Shown here: positions 20,186-29,888 of the stretch, one piece after another
How the letters are laid out: every line of letters starts with the position of its first letter
How positions within the stretch are numbered: the stretch's first letter is position 1
Assembly (NCBI GenBank): GCA_947476735.1
Contig: CANJRZ010000003.1
Location: 1-57,573, forward strand
Direction of reading: 5' to 3'
DNA: 57,573 nucleotides
DNA from: Sphingomonadaceae bacterium
GTDB lineage: Bacteria; Pseudomonadota; Alphaproteobacteria; Sphingomonadales; Sphingomonadaceae
The notes under the pieces: model-generated
Seen by the model: the letters and a program-made list of their open reading frames with translations, nothing else
What the model was told of the DNA's origin: nothing
The model's database searches: none
Program-made: the position numbers and the translations under genes

Positions 20186-20752
20186 ATGGCGACGCTCGAA
20201 CATACTGAATCGCCCGGTCATGGTACCGAAGACGGCGTCCGTCGCCGTGATTTCATTAATATAGCTGCGGTAAGTTTCCCGGTGGCCGGTGCCGCGGCGA
20301 TACTGGTGCCGCTGATCAATCAGATGAATCCTTCGGCCGACGTGCTCGCGCTGGCTTCGATCGAGGTCGATCTATCGGCGATCAAGGAAGGCCAGGCGAT
20401 CAAGACGATCTTTCGCAAGCAGCCCTTGTTCGTGCGCCATCTGACCGCGGCTGAAATTGCCGATGCCGACAAGGTCGATGTGACGACGCTGCGGGATCCG
20501 CAGACGCTTGAGCAGCGCACCTCGGCCGGCAAGAAGCAGTGGCTGATCACCATGGGTGTCTGCACCCATCTGGGCTGCGTGCCGCTGGGCGCCGGCGAGG
20601 GTGAGAATCGCGGCGAGTTTGGCGGTTATTTCTGCCCGTGCCACGGCTCGTCCTACGACACCGCGGCGCGCATTCGCAAAGGCCCGGCGCCGAAGAATCT
20701 CGAAGTGCCGAAATATGCCTTCAAATCCGACACCGTCGTTGCAGTGGGCTGA
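20186..20752 (+). CDS. petA: Ubiquinol-cytochrome c reductase Rieske iron-sulfur subunit
   Basis: CTHLGCVPLG...YFCPCHGSSYD Rieske motif; Tat-like RRRDFINIAA N-terminus. Confidence 0.95.
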   Translation: MATLEHTESPGHGTEDGVRRRDFINIAAVSFPVAGAAAILVPLINQMNPSADVLALASIEVDLSAIKEGQAIKTIFRKQPLFVRHLTAAEIADADKVDVTTLRDPQTLEQRTSAGKKQWLITMGVCTHLGCVPLGAGEGENRGEFGGYFCPCHGSSYDTAARIRKGPAPKNLEVPKYAFKSDTVVAVG

Positions 20753-20763
20753 GGTAGACCGAT

Positions 20764-22029
20764 ATGAGCTTCCCCTGGGCAAACCAATACGCGCCGAAGA
20801 ATCCGTTCATGAAGTGGATGGACGAGCGGCTTCCGCTGCCTCGCCTTGTCTACAATGCGGTTGGCGCGGGCTATCCGGTACCGCGTAACCTCAACTATTT
20901 CTGGAACTTCGGCGTGCTCGCGGGCGCGGCGCTCGGCATTCAGATCATCACCGGCATCATCCTGGCGATGCATTATGCCGCCAATGGCGCGATCGCGTTC
21001 GACTCGGTCGAGCACATCATGCGCGACGTCAACTCGGGCTGGATGCTGCGCTACGCTCACGCGACCGGCGCGAGCTTCTTCTTCATCGTGGTCTATCTCC
21101 ACATCTTCCGCGGCCTCTATTACGGGTCGTACAAGGCCCCCCGCGAGATGGTGTGGCTGCTCGGCCTCGTCATCTACCTGCTGATGATGGCGACTGGCTT
21201 CATGGGCTATGTGCTTCCCTGGGGGCAGATGAGCTTCTGGGGTGCCAAGGTGATCACGGGCCTGTTCTCGGCGATCCCGGTCGTCGGCACGCCGATCCAG
21301 ACGTGGCTGCTCGGCGGTTTCGCGCCGGACAATGCCGCGCTGAACCGCTTCTTCTCATTGCACTATTTGCTGCCCTTCGTGATCGCGGGGGTCATCATCC
21401 TCCACATCTGGGCGCTGCACATTCCGGGCTCGAGCAACCCGACCGGTATTGAGGTGAAGGGGCCGCAGGATACGCTGCCCTTCCACCCCTATTATACGGC
21501 CAAGGACGGCTTCGGACTGGGCGTGTTCCTGATCCTCTACACGCTGGTGCTGTTCTATGCGCCGAACGCGCTTGGCCATCCGGACAATTATATTCCGGCC
21601 AATCCACTTTCGACGCCGGCGCACATCGTGCCCGAATGGTATTACTGGCCGTTCTACGCGATCCTGCGCGCCTTCACGTCGGACTTCATCCTCCCGGCCA
21701 AGCTGTGGGGCGTGCTGGCGATGTTCTCTGCGATCCTGTTGCTGTTCATCCTGCCATGGCTCGACAAGTCGCCGGTCCGCTCGGGCAATTATCGCCCGGC
21801 GTTCAAGAAGTTCTTCTGGCTTCTCGTCGCCGACGTATTGGTCCTGGGCTATTGTGGCGGTTCGCCGGCCGAAGAGCCCTATGTCATGATCAGCCAGCTC
21901 GCGGCGGCATATTATTTCGCCCATTTCCTGATCATCCTGCCGATCGTTTCGCGGATGGAGCGGCCCTTGCCGCTGCCCAATTCGATCACCGAAGCGGTGC
22001 TGGAAAAGCACGGCGAAGCCACGGCTTAA
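20764..22029 (+). CDS. petB: Cytochrome b
   Basis: [56 protein letters not shown]; between petA and cytochrome c1. Confidence 0.96.
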   Translation: MSFPWANQYAPKNPFMKWMDERLPLPRLVYNAVGAGYPVPRNLNYFWNFGVLAGAALGIQIITGIILAMHYAANGAIAFDSVEHIMRDVNSGWMLRYAHATGASFFFIVVYLHIFRGLYYGSYKAPREMVWLLGLVIYLLMMATGFMGYVLPWGQMSFWGAKVITGLFSAIPVVGTPIQTWLLGGFAPDNAALNRFFSLHYLLPFVIAGVIILHIWALHIPGSSNPTGIEVKGPQDTLPFHPYYTAKDGFGLGVFLILYTLVLFYAPNALGHPDNYIPANPLSTPAHIVPEWYYWPFYAILRAFTSDFILPAKLWGVLAMFSAILLLFILPWLDKSPVRSGNYRPAFKKFFWLLVADVLVLGYCGGSPAEEPYVMISQLAAAYYFAHFLIILPIVSRMERPLPLPNSITEAVLEKHGEATA

Positions 22030-22044
22030 GGGGAAGAGATAACC

Positions 22045-22908
22045 ATGGTTCGTCCCATCGCATTCCTCGCCGGCCTCGGCTTCGTCTTCGTCCTGCTTTT
22101 CTCGCTGGTGAACGGCGCGGTCGCCTATATCAGCGAGCCGCCCAAGCCGACGGTCGAGCATGAGTTCCACCTGCATCCGAAGGAAGTTCACTTCGCCTCG
22201 GACGGTGCGCTCGGCAAGTTCGACCTTCAGCAGCTCCAGCGCGGCTTCCAAGTTTACAAGGAAGTGTGCTCGGCCTGCCATTCGCTCAACCAGGTGGCGT
22301 TCCGCGACCTCGAGCATATCGGCTTCACAGGTCCCGAGGTGAAGGCGATCGCCAAGAACTGGGCGATTGAAGTTCCCTCGATCAACCCGGCAACGGGCGA
22401 ACCGGCTACTCGCAAAGCGACCCCGGCCGACAAATTCCCGTCGCCCTATGCCAATGAGGTTGCCGGTCGCGCCGCGAACAACAATGCGCTGCCGCCGGAT
22501 TTGTCGCTGATGACGAAGGCGCGTCATGACGGGCCGGCTTATGTCTACTCGCTTCTGACCGGTTACGCCGCGCAGGAGGGGTACAAGAATGATGCCGGCA
22601 AGGAGCTTCTCAAGGAGTTCCCGGACGCCAAGACCAGCCCGATGCTGCATTTCAACCCGTACTTTGCCAATCTGAACATCGCGATGCCGCCGCCGCTCGT
22701 GGCTGACGGTCAGGTCAGCTACGCCGATGGCACGCCCGCGACCGTCGACCAGATGGCCAAGGACGTCGCGGCTTTCCTGGTCTGGACCGCAGAGCCCAAG
22801 CTGCAGACGCGGCACGAGGTGGGGCTCTGGTTCACCCTCTATCTGCTGCTCGCAACCGCCCTGGCCTTCATGGCCTACCGGAACATCTGGTCGCGCGTGA
22901 AGCACTGA
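22045..22908 (+). CDS. petC: Cytochrome c1
   Basis: VCSACHSLNQVAFRDL heme motif, NPYFANLNIAMPPPL, C-terminal membrane anchor. Confidence 0.95.
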   Translation: MVRPIAFLAGLGFVFVLLFSLVNGAVAYISEPPKPTVEHEFHLHPKEVHFASDGALGKFDLQQLQRGFQVYKEVCSACHSLNQVAFRDLEHIGFTGPEVKAIAKNWAIEVPSINPATGEPATRKATPADKFPSPYANEVAGRAANNNALPPDLSLMTKARHDGPAYVYSLLTGYAAQEGYKNDAGKELLKEFPDAKTSPMLHFNPYFANLNIAMPPPLVADGQVSYADGTPATVDQMAKDVAAFLVWTAEPKLQTRHEVGLWFTLYLLLATALAFMAYRNIWSRVKH

Positions 22909-22932
22909 GACGCAACGCCACGCTGAGAAAAT

Positions 22933-22965
22933 GGGCCGTCCGGGATGACCGGGCGGCCCTTTTCC
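22933..22965 (+). terminator. Rho-independent terminator downstream of petC
   Basis: GGGCCGTCCGG gatga CCGGGCGGCCC followed by TTTTCC. Confidence 0.75.
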
Positions 22966-23026
22966 TTTACCGATTCCCGATATCCCAGCTTTTGCAAGGG
23001 GTCCGAGTGATGAGGATTTGCCGGAT

Positions 23027-23890
23027 ATGTCTCATAACCGCCTTGGCCTGATCGGTGGTAGCGGGCTGTACCGGATGCCGGCGCTTGCAGAGGGCGATTG
23101 GATCGATGTCGATACAGCCTGGGGCAAGCCTTCAGATGCTCTCCTGATCGGGTCGATCAGCGGTCGCGAAGTGGCGTTTCTGCCGCGTCACGGCCGTGGT
23201 CATCGTATCGCCCCCGGTGAGGTGAACTATCGCGCCAATATCGCCGCGCTGAAGGCAGCCGGCTGCACCGAGATTCTCGCCGTCTCCGCGGTCGGTGGCT
23301 TTGATGAAGATGTGGCGCCCGGAAGCTTCGTGCTGGTCGATCAATTTATCGATCGGACGACACGTGGCGGACGCAGCTTCTTCGGGGACGGGATCGTTGC
23401 CCATGTCGCGTTCGGCCGGCCGACCTGCGGCCGCCTCGGTGAGGCGGTGGCACAGGCGCTTCACGATGATGGCGGGGCACACCGGATCGGCGGCACCATG
23501 CTGGTGATCGAGGGACCACAATTTTCGACCCGCGCCGAATCGGTCCTCCACAAGGGTTGGGGCTGCAATGTCGTCGGCATGACCGGCTTGCCCGAGGCTC
23601 GCCTCGCGCGCGAAGCTGAGCTTTGTTATGCCAGCGTGGCGATGGTCACGGATCATGATGCGTGGTCTACGAACGATGTCGATGTCGCTGTGGTGATCAA
23701 GACGATGGAGGCCAATGTCGCCCGCGCTCAGGCTCTCGTGACGGCGGTCGCCGGGGTGGCAAAAGGCGGCAGGGGCTGTCCGCAAGGTTGCGATCATGCG
23801 CTCGACGGCGCGGTTATGACGGCACAGGATGCCTGGCCGGCCCCAACGGTGCGACGGCTTTCGACATTGGCGCCACGGCTATTCGGCTAA
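23027..23890 (+). CDS. mtnP: S-methyl-5'-thioadenosine phosphorylase
   Basis: LGLIGGSGLYRMP, FLPRHGRGHRIAPGEVNYRANI, EGPQFSTRAES, NVVGMTGLPEARLAREAELCYA. Confidence 0.93.
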   Translation: MSHNRLGLIGGSGLYRMPALAEGDWIDVDTAWGKPSDALLIGSISGREVAFLPRHGRGHRIAPGEVNYRANIAALKAAGCTEILAVSAVGGFDEDVAPGSFVLVDQFIDRTTRGGRSFFGDGIVAHVAFGRPTCGRLGEAVAQALHDDGGAHRIGGTMLVIEGPQFSTRAESVLHKGWGCNVVGMTGLPEARLAREAELCYASVAMVTDHDAWSTNDVDVAVVIKTMEANVARAQALVTAVAGVAKGGRGCPQGCDHALDGAVMTAQDAWPAPTVRRLSTLAPRLFG

Positions 23891-24339
23891 ACCGGTCGCC
23901 GCTTCTGGATGTTGGTGACCTTCATTGTCATCACCGGCTCGTCATGCTGGTTGAGTGCGGTGATCGAAAAGGTGATGAAGCCGAGCTCGGGCTTCGATCG
24001 CGGCGCGCTTTTCGAGAGGACCTCTGCGCGCACGCTCAGCACGTCGCCGGGATAGACCGGTTTGGTCCAGCGCAGCTCGTCGGCACCGGTGCCGCCGAGC
24101 GAGAAATAGCCGTCCTTGTCGGTCCAGGCGTCGGTCAGCATCCGCATGACCATGCCGCAGGTGTGCCAGCCGCTCGCCGCAAGCCGGCCGAATATCGGGC
24201 TGGTGGCAGCGGCGGCATCGTCGAGATGGAAGGATTGGGGATCGAATTTCGTGGCGAAGTCGATCACTTCGTCGCGCCTCACATGATAAGCGCCGAACCG
24301 CTCGATCCGGCCTTCCTCATATTCCTCGAAATAGGGCAT
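23887..24339 (-). CDS. MaoC family dehydratase
   Basis: FGRLAASGWHTCGMVMRM hotdog motif and DELRWTKPVYPGDVLSVRAEVL. Confidence 0.85.
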   Translation of the reverse strand: MPYFEEYEEGRIERFGAYHVRRDEVIDFATKFDPQSFHLDDAAAATSPIFGRLAASGWHTCGMVMRMLTDAWTDKDGYFSLGGTGADELRWTKPVYPGDVLSVRAEVLSKSAPRSKPELGFITFSITALNQHDEPVMTMKVTNIQKRRPV

Positions 24340-24348
24340 CGGCGGAGC

Positions 24349-25449
24349 CTAGACGTTGAACCGGAACAGCATGATGTCGCCGTCCTGGACCAGATAGTCC
24401 TTGCCTTCCGAACGATATTTGCCCGCTTCCTTCGCCGCGGCTTCGCCACCCAGCGTGACATAGTCCTGATAGGCCATCGTCTCGGCGCGGATGAATCCGC
24501 GCTCGAAATCGGTGTGGATCGCGCCGGCGGCCTGCGGTGCCTTCGAACCTTTCTCGACCGTCCAGGCGCGCGCCTCCTTGGGGCCGACGGTGAAGAAGGT
24601 GATCAGGTCGAGTAGCTCATAGCCGGCGCGGATGACGCGGGCGAGGCCGGTTTCGCTGAGACCAAGGTCTGACAGGAATTCGGCGCGGTCGGCGGGATCG
24701 AGGGTGACGATCTCGGCCTCGATCGCGGCCGAGACGATCACCGCGCTGGCACCCTCCGCCCGGGCCTTCTCGAACACCCTGGCGGACAGCGCATTGCCCT
24801 CGGAAGCCGAACCTTCGTCGACATTGCAGACATAGAGCACCGGCTTGGCAGTGAGCAGTTGTGCCTGGGCGAAGATGCGTGCCTCGTCCTCGTCACTGGG
24901 CCTGGTCAACCGGGCGGGCTTGCCCTCGCGCAGCAAGTCGAGTGCCTGCCCGAGGACCGCCGCCGCCGCCTTGGATTCCTTGTCGCCTTGCGCGGCCTTC
25001 TTGGCGAAGGCGGGGACGCGCTTCTCGAGGCTTTCGAGATCGGCGAGCATCAACTCGGTCTCGACCGTTTCGGCGTCGGCGATAGGATCGATCTTGCCCT
25101 CGACATGGGTCACGTCGCCGCCTTCGAAACAACGCAGCACATGCACGATCGCGTCGACTTCGCGGATATTGCCGAGAAACTGGTTCCCGAGCCCCTCGCC
25201 CTTGGAGGCGCCGCGCACCAGGCCCGCGATGTCGACGAAGGCGAGCTGAGTCTCGATGATCTTGCCCGACTTCCCGATCGCGGCGATCTGCTGGAGTCGC
25301 GGATCCGGGACCGCGACCTGGCCGATGTTCGGTTCGATCGTGCAGAAGGGATAATTGGCCGCCTGCGCTGCCGCCGTCTCGGTCAGCGCATTGAAGAGGG
25401 TTGACTTGCCGACATTCGGAAGCCCGACGATACCACAGCGAAAACCCAT
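24349..25449 (-). CDS. ychF: Redox-regulated ATPase YchF
   Basis: MGFRCGIVGLPNVGKSTLFNALTETAAAQAANYPFCTIEPNIGQVAVPD. Confidence 0.96.
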   Translation of the reverse strand: MGFRCGIVGLPNVGKSTLFNALTETAAAQAANYPFCTIEPNIGQVAVPDPRLQQIAAIGKSGKIIETQLAFVDIAGLVRGASKGEGLGNQFLGNIREVDAIVHVLRCFEGGDVTHVEGKIDPIADAETVETELMLADLESLEKRVPAFAKKAAQGDKESKAAAAVLGQALDLLREGKPARLTRPSDEDEARIFAQAQLLTAKPVLYVCNVDEGSASEGNALSARVFEKARAEGASAVIVSAAIEAEIVTLDPADRAEFLSDLGLSETGLARVIRAGYELLDLITFFTVGPKEARAWTVEKGSKAPQAAGAIHTDFERGFIRAETMAYQDYVTLGGEAAAKEAGKYRSEGKDYLVQDGDIMLFRFNV

Positions 25450-25532
25450 ATTCTCTCAAGCCTGTCTGGAGGATGCGCGCCCGATAGCTGCTGTTGCCCG
25501 CAAAGGCCAGTGCGGGGTGGCAAGAAAGACAA

Positions 25533-25563
25533 GGGGCCCCCGGAGCATAGCTCCGGAGGCCCC
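25533..25563 (-). terminator. Hairpin terminator downstream of the 25584-26225 gene
   Basis: GGGGCCCCCGGAGC ata GCTCCGGAGGCCCC (14-bp arms, one mismatch); minus-strand downstream sequence is CT-rich. Confidence 0.6.
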
Positions 25564-25583
25564 GGTACGCACTGGAGGTTGGT

Positions 25584-26225
25584 TTAAACTCGAGTGGGCG
25601 TGAAGGCCGCGTGTGGATTCGGCGCACCGACGGGCACGATCATCGGCGCGGGCCTCGCCGTCGGCATGACGACAGTCTGTGTCGCGGGATGCGGTGCGCG
25701 CGTCGCTGGCGCGATCGCCGGGGCAGGAGCCGCCTGTGCGCTGCAAGCGCCGGCGCTCGTGCGGATCACTTTCGGCTGGTCGGCGCCAGCGGCGCCATCC
25801 GAGCTGTAGCTGATGGTCTGGGTGCAGCCATTGGCGTCGGTCGAGCTTGAAACGAAACTATACTGCATGACGCCGACCGGCTGGCCCTGCGCGTTGGTCA
25901 TGACCATGCCCTGACCACCCGGGCTCTGGCTCCCTGACTGCGTCATCGCAGCGTCCCGCATCATTGCTGCGGCCTGGGCTTCCATGGCAGCCGCCATGCG
26001 ATCCATCTCGGCAAAAGCGGAATCGGGGCCGAAGGCAGTGGTGAAAAAGTCGGCGGGGGCTGCCGGTACGGCGACCAGCTGGACCTCGCTCACGGGAATA
26101 TGTTCGACGGTGCCGTCGGGATGGGCGATCAGCATCATCTTGTTGTCATCACGAGCCGCAAGCGCGGCTCCGGCGAGCGCTGCCGCGGCGATTCCGGCAA
26201 TGACGGCGGTACGAAAGAAATGCAT
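25584..26225 (-). CDS. Hypothetical secreted Ala/Pro-rich protein
   Basis: Signal peptide MHFFRTAVIAGIAAAALAGAALAA; low-complexity APAPAIAPATRAP C-terminus. Confidence 0.65.
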   Translation of the reverse strand: MHFFRTAVIAGIAAAALAGAALAARDDNKMMLIAHPDGTVEHIPVSEVQLVAVPAAPADFFTTAFGPDSAFAEMDRMAAAMEAQAAAMMRDAAMTQSGSQSPGGQGMVMTNAQGQPVGVMQYSFVSSSTDANGCTQTISYSSDGAAGADQPKVIRTSAGACSAQAAPAPAIAPATRAPHPATQTVVMPTARPAPMIVPVGAPNPHAAFTPTRV

Positions 26226-26261
26226 CGTTTTGCCTCCATTGATGGTTCGAGCATATGCAGC

Positions 26262-26927
26262 CTAATCGGGCCTAGATGAACCTCCGATAAACGGATTCGC
26301 ACCGATCATCCTGTCATGCCAACGGCTCAGCGCTAGCAATGCCAGGGCTGACCCCGCCAGGCACATCAGCATGTCCCATTGGGTGTCCCATATATCTCCC
26401 TGCGATCCGAGAAAGGCCTCGGCACCTGCGCCCAGTATCTTGGCGGCGGCGAATTCGATCAGCTCATAGAGCGCGCTGATCGCAAGGCAGATTGACAGGA
26501 TGAGGGGCGCCAGAAGCCACCGGAACCTGAGCCAGGCGCCACGCACGAAAATCTCGCGGATCACGATCGCCGGAACGAAGCCCTGCATCAAATGGCCGAA
26601 GCGATCATAGGGATTGCGGTCGAGCCCGAACCAATCCTGTACGGCGTAACCGAGCGGAACGCGCGCATAGCTGTAGGCCCCACCCAGCATCAGCACGCAG
26701 CCGTGAAAGGCGATCAGTCCAAGCGCGAGCGTTGAGAAGGTGAAGTGGTTGCGCAAAGCGAACAGCACCGGCCAGGCGATCAGGACCGGCACAACCTCCA
26801 TCCACCAGGTCGCACGATCATAAGGCATCCACCCAGACAGCAGCAGCCCCGTCCCCCACAGGCCGCCGAGCAGCAGGAGGTTCCTGGTGCTGCCTGTGGC
26901 CGGGATAGTCCCTCGCCTGTCCGTCAC
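26262..26927 (-). CDS. DUF2238 (YjdF-like) membrane protein
   Basis: DRFGHLMQGFVPAIVIREI, LYELIEFAAAKILGAGAEAFLGSQGDIWDTQWDMLMCLAGS typical of DUF2238. Confidence 0.85.
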   Translation of the reverse strand: MTDRRGTIPATGSTRNLLLLGGLWGTGLLLSGWMPYDRATWWMEVVPVLIAWPVLFALRNHFTFSTLALGLIAFHGCVLMLGGAYSYARVPLGYAVQDWFGLDRNPYDRFGHLMQGFVPAIVIREIFVRGAWLRFRWLLAPLILSICLAISALYELIEFAAAKILGAGAEAFLGSQGDIWDTQWDMLMCLAGSALALLALSRWHDRMIGANPFIGGSSRPD

Positions 26928-28561
26928 GACGGGCTGACCACCACGCGGTCGCGACCCGCTTGCTTAGCCTTGTAAAGGGCTGCGTCGGCGCGTCGCATCA
27001 GTTCGTCACGGCTAATTCCGGCAAAGGCCTCGGCGATGCCGCAGCTGATCGACAGGCGATGCTCGACCCCATCGCGCAAGATGATCGGTCTGGCCGCAAT
27101 CGCGCTTCGAATCGATTCGGCTATGCCATGCGCGAGATGCTCACCGGCACCGTCCAGGAGGATGGCAATCTCGTCGCCACCCAGCCGACCGATAATGTCC
27201 TGGTCGCGCACAAGCGCGCGCAAGCGATGATGGATCTCGACCAATACGGCGTCGCCGGCCGGGTGCCCGTGCCGGTCGTTGACCTGCTTGAAATGATCGA
27301 TGTCGATCATCACGAGCGTGAGATGATTGCCGATCAGGTGCAACAGCACATGCTCGAGATGGGTCATGAAGGCCGCATGGTTGAGCGCGCCGGTAAGGCC
27401 GTCGGTCGAAGCCGCCAGCGCGAGACTGATCTCGCGCTCCTTGCGCATCGTGATGTCCCGTATCGCGCCGATTGCGCCATAGGTGCGGCCATCCTGGTCG
27501 GTCAGCGCACGGATCGTGCATTCGAGCCAGTCATCGGGGCGGTGGCGCGGGCGGAACTCGCAGTAACTGACCTTGCCGGGATTGGCCAACGCCTCCGCGA
27601 TCGAATGAACGAGCGATTCTTCGTGGCGCTCATCCGCCAGCGATGCGAGCAGGCTTCCCACCAGCGCGCGCGCGTCGACGCCAAGCAGCTTCGCGGTGGC
27701 ACCGGAGGACTGGATACAATGGCCCTGCTCGTCGAGCCTCACCAGCGTGTCGGCGGATTCCGACGCGAGCAGGCGAAGACTCGCTTCGCTCTCCGCAAGC
27801 CGCCGCGCCATGGTTCGCCGGGCATTCAGAGCGGCGGTGACCGGCAGGGTCATCAACAGCAGAACGGCGAGGTAGAATTGCAGGAAGAGCGCCTGGCTGG
27901 GCTTGTCCGGGATCATCGCCGCGATCGGTCCATGGCCGTACATCGTACAGACGACGCCGATGACCGCCGCGATGATCAGGGAAATCTTGCTGCCGAACTG
28001 GCCGAGGCGAAAGGTCGCGAGCATCACGGGCGGAGCCATCAGGAACAGCATCGGATAGCCGACCACCAGAAAGGTGAAGAGACCGCACAGGATGACGAGC
28101 GCGAAGATCGCCGCCGTTTCGATCAGCGATGACCGGCTCATCTCGGCAACCCAGCGGGAAAACGCGCCTGATATGATTCCCAGGAAGAGCGGCGTGAAGA
28201 TCACGAATCCCAGTGCGCCAGCGACATACCAGGTCGAATAGGAGTCCCAGAGGTGCTGGCCGAACAAATAGTGGGCGGTGAGAGCGCCGCCAACGCTGCT
28301 CACTGCGGGTGCAATGATGCCGCCGATCAGCACGAAGCGCACCACCGAACGAATATTCTCGAGCGGGTTGCCATAGGCATTGTCGCGCTGAAGCAACATG
28401 GCGGCGATGAATATCCCCGCCATGTTCGAGAGGCTGTACAGAGCGGAAGCAGTAACCCCGCCATAAGTGACCAGATTGGCGATCACGTTGCCGGCGAAGC
28501 CGCATGTCAGGAACATTAGCCAGCGACGGGGAGGGATTGGCAGGATCAGCGCCAGCAACAA
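26924..28561 (-). CDS. Diguanylate cyclase: MASE1-like sensor, PAS, GGDEF; N-terminus uncertain
   Basis: Hydrophobic N-terminal region, PAS region, DSLTGALNH-like ASTDGLTGALNHAAF, I-site RDQD and GRLGGDEIAILL. The supplied start is TTG and the frame is open upstream to 28730. Confidence 0.85.
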   Translation of the reverse strand: MLLALILPIPPRRWLMFLTCGFAGNVIANLVTYGGVTASALYSLSNMAGIFIAAMLLQRDNAYGNPLENIRSVVRFVLIGGIIAPAVSSVGGALTAHYLFGQHLWDSYSTWYVAGALGFVIFTPLFLGIISGAFSRWVAEMSRSSLIETAAIFALVILCGLFTFLVVGYPMLFLMAPPVMLATFRLGQFGSKISLIIAAVIGVVCTMYGHGPIAAMIPDKPSQALFLQFYLAVLLLMTLPVTAALNARRTMARRLAESEASLRLLASESADTLVRLDEQGHCIQSSGATAKLLGVDARALVGSLLASLADERHEESLVHSIAEALANPGKVSYCEFRPRHRPDDWLECTIRALTDQDGRTYGAIGAIRDITMRKEREISLALAASTDGLTGALNHAAFMTHLEHVLLHLIGNHLTLVMIDIDHFKQVNDRHGHPAGDAVLVEIHHRLRALVRDQDIIGRLGGDEIAILLDGAGEHLAHGIAESIRSAIAARPIILRDGVEHRLSISCGIAEAFAGISRDELMRRADAALYKAKQAGRDRVVVSPS

Positions 28562-28839
28562 CGCATCCGCGGGCCAGATCGTCGAAATATATCCGCTGCC
28601 GGCGGTGAGCAGAATCGTCCCCCAGGCGAGCAGCAGATAGCCCAGCCCGCCGGCTGCCGGAGCCAGAAAATTCCGATATGCCCGGTCACCGCTCAGTGGT
28701 TTGGTCCCATTTTCAGCGTCTGGATTCTAGTCTCGACCGCTTTGCTGTACGGAACGGAAAGGCGCACAATAACGTCAATTCGGTGCCTATGTGCATTGAT
28801 TCGCCAGATGGAACCAAGTCAAATTGACACAGGTCGCGC

Positions 28840-28855
28840 TGTGACCTGGGTCACC
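28840..28855. promoter_or_regulatory. CRP/FNR-family-like binding site
   Basis: TGTGA-CCTGGG-TCACC, matching TGTGA-N6-TCACA in 9 of 10 conserved positions. Confidence 0.45.
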
Positions 28856-28892
28856 TCGGTTTCCCGGCATCCGGTATAGTGCCAATGGCACT

Positions 28893-29204
28893 ATGTGGCC
28901 GTTCAGGAAAAAGCGATCGCGGCAAGCGGAGACGCTTGCAATCATCGACGAGGCGATCGTCTTTGCTGCCGACCGTTGGCACTTCTTCAGCCGTTCGGTT
29001 GCGGTCACACCGGATATGGACCTGCGTGAGCGCATTGCCCTGTTCGCACGGTCGCTGGAAGCCAGCCTGCACAGCCGTCACCCTGAACTGGCCGCTGCAC
29101 CTGATGAAGTGATTGTCCTGATCGTAGCCAAAGGTGTCGAGCAGGCGGGAACGGCGCCGCGTCACGAAATTGAACGGGCACTCGGGATATTGTTGCCGCC
29201 CTGA
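28893..29204 (+). CDS. Small hypothetical protein
   Basis: 103 aa ORF starting MWPFRKKRSRQAETLAIIDEAIVFAADRWHFF; divergent from the GGDEF gene. Confidence 0.6.
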   Translation: MWPFRKKRSRQAETLAIIDEAIVFAADRWHFFSRSVAVTPDMDLRERIALFARSLEASLHSRHPELAAAPDEVIVLIVAKGVEQAGTAPRHEIERALGILLPP

Positions 29205-29220
29205 CCGGCTCGTGTCCCGT

Positions 29221-29796
29221 TCAGTCCCGATCCGCAAGTCTCAGAGCGATCTCGCTCATAAAGCGAGGATCGTCTCCCGCGGCGAGCCAGCCCGCAACGC
29301 TGGCGATCGCGCCCAGCATTTCGGCGAGCGGATCCAATTCCGCTTTAACATAATTGCCGAGGACATATCCGGTCACGCGATCCTTGTGCCCGGGATGCCC
29401 GATGCCGATCCGCACCCGGCGAAATTCGTTGCCGATATGAGCCTCGGCCGAGCGTAAGCCGTTATGGCCGGCGGTGCCGCCGCCAATCTTGACCTTGACC
29501 TTGAAGGGAGCGAGGTCGAGCTCGTCGTGGAAGACGGTGACGTCGCCGGTTTCGGCCTTGAAAAAGCGCGTCGCTTCGCCGATCGACCGTCCGCTTTCGT
29601 TCATGAATGTTGCGGGCTTGAGCAGCAGGATGCGCTGACTTCCGATCCGGCCCTGCGCCGCCCAGCCCTGGAATTGCTTCTTCCACGGCTCGAATTGATG
29701 GACCTCGGCGATCGTGTCGACCGCCATGAAACCCACATTGTGCCGGTGCATCGCATATTGCGCGCCCGGATTGCCGAGGCCGACCCAGATCTGCAT
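29221..29796 (-). CDS. pth: Peptidyl-tRNA hydrolase
   Basis: MQIWVGLGNPGAQYAMHRHNVGFMAVD, KPATFMNESGRSI, GHNGLRSAEAHIGNEFRRVRIGIGHPG. Confidence 0.96.
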   Translation of the reverse strand: MQIWVGLGNPGAQYAMHRHNVGFMAVDTIAEVHQFEPWKKQFQGWAAQGRIGSQRILLLKPATFMNESGRSIGEATRFFKAETGDVTVFHDELDLAPFKVKVKIGGGTAGHNGLRSAEAHIGNEFRRVRIGIGHPGHKDRVTGYVLGNYVKAELDPLAEMLGAIASVAGWLAAGDDPRFMSEIALRLADRD

Positions 29797-29822
29797 GGCG
29801 TGCCTCTATCCGCTCACGGTCA

Positions 29823-29860
29823 CAAAAAGAAGGGCCCCGGCGGATGTCCGACGGGGCCCC
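29823..29860 (-). terminator. Rho-independent terminator downstream of rplY
   Basis: On the minus strand GGGGCCCCGTCGG acat CCGCCGGGGCCC TTCTTTTTG. Confidence 0.75.
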
Positions 29861-29888
29861 AATCTCTTCGATGGCGATTGGCTCAGCC

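Noticed and set aside
21355-22905. 516-aa minus-strand ORF opposite petB/petC
   Set aside because: Antisense shadow of the cytochrome bc1 genes.
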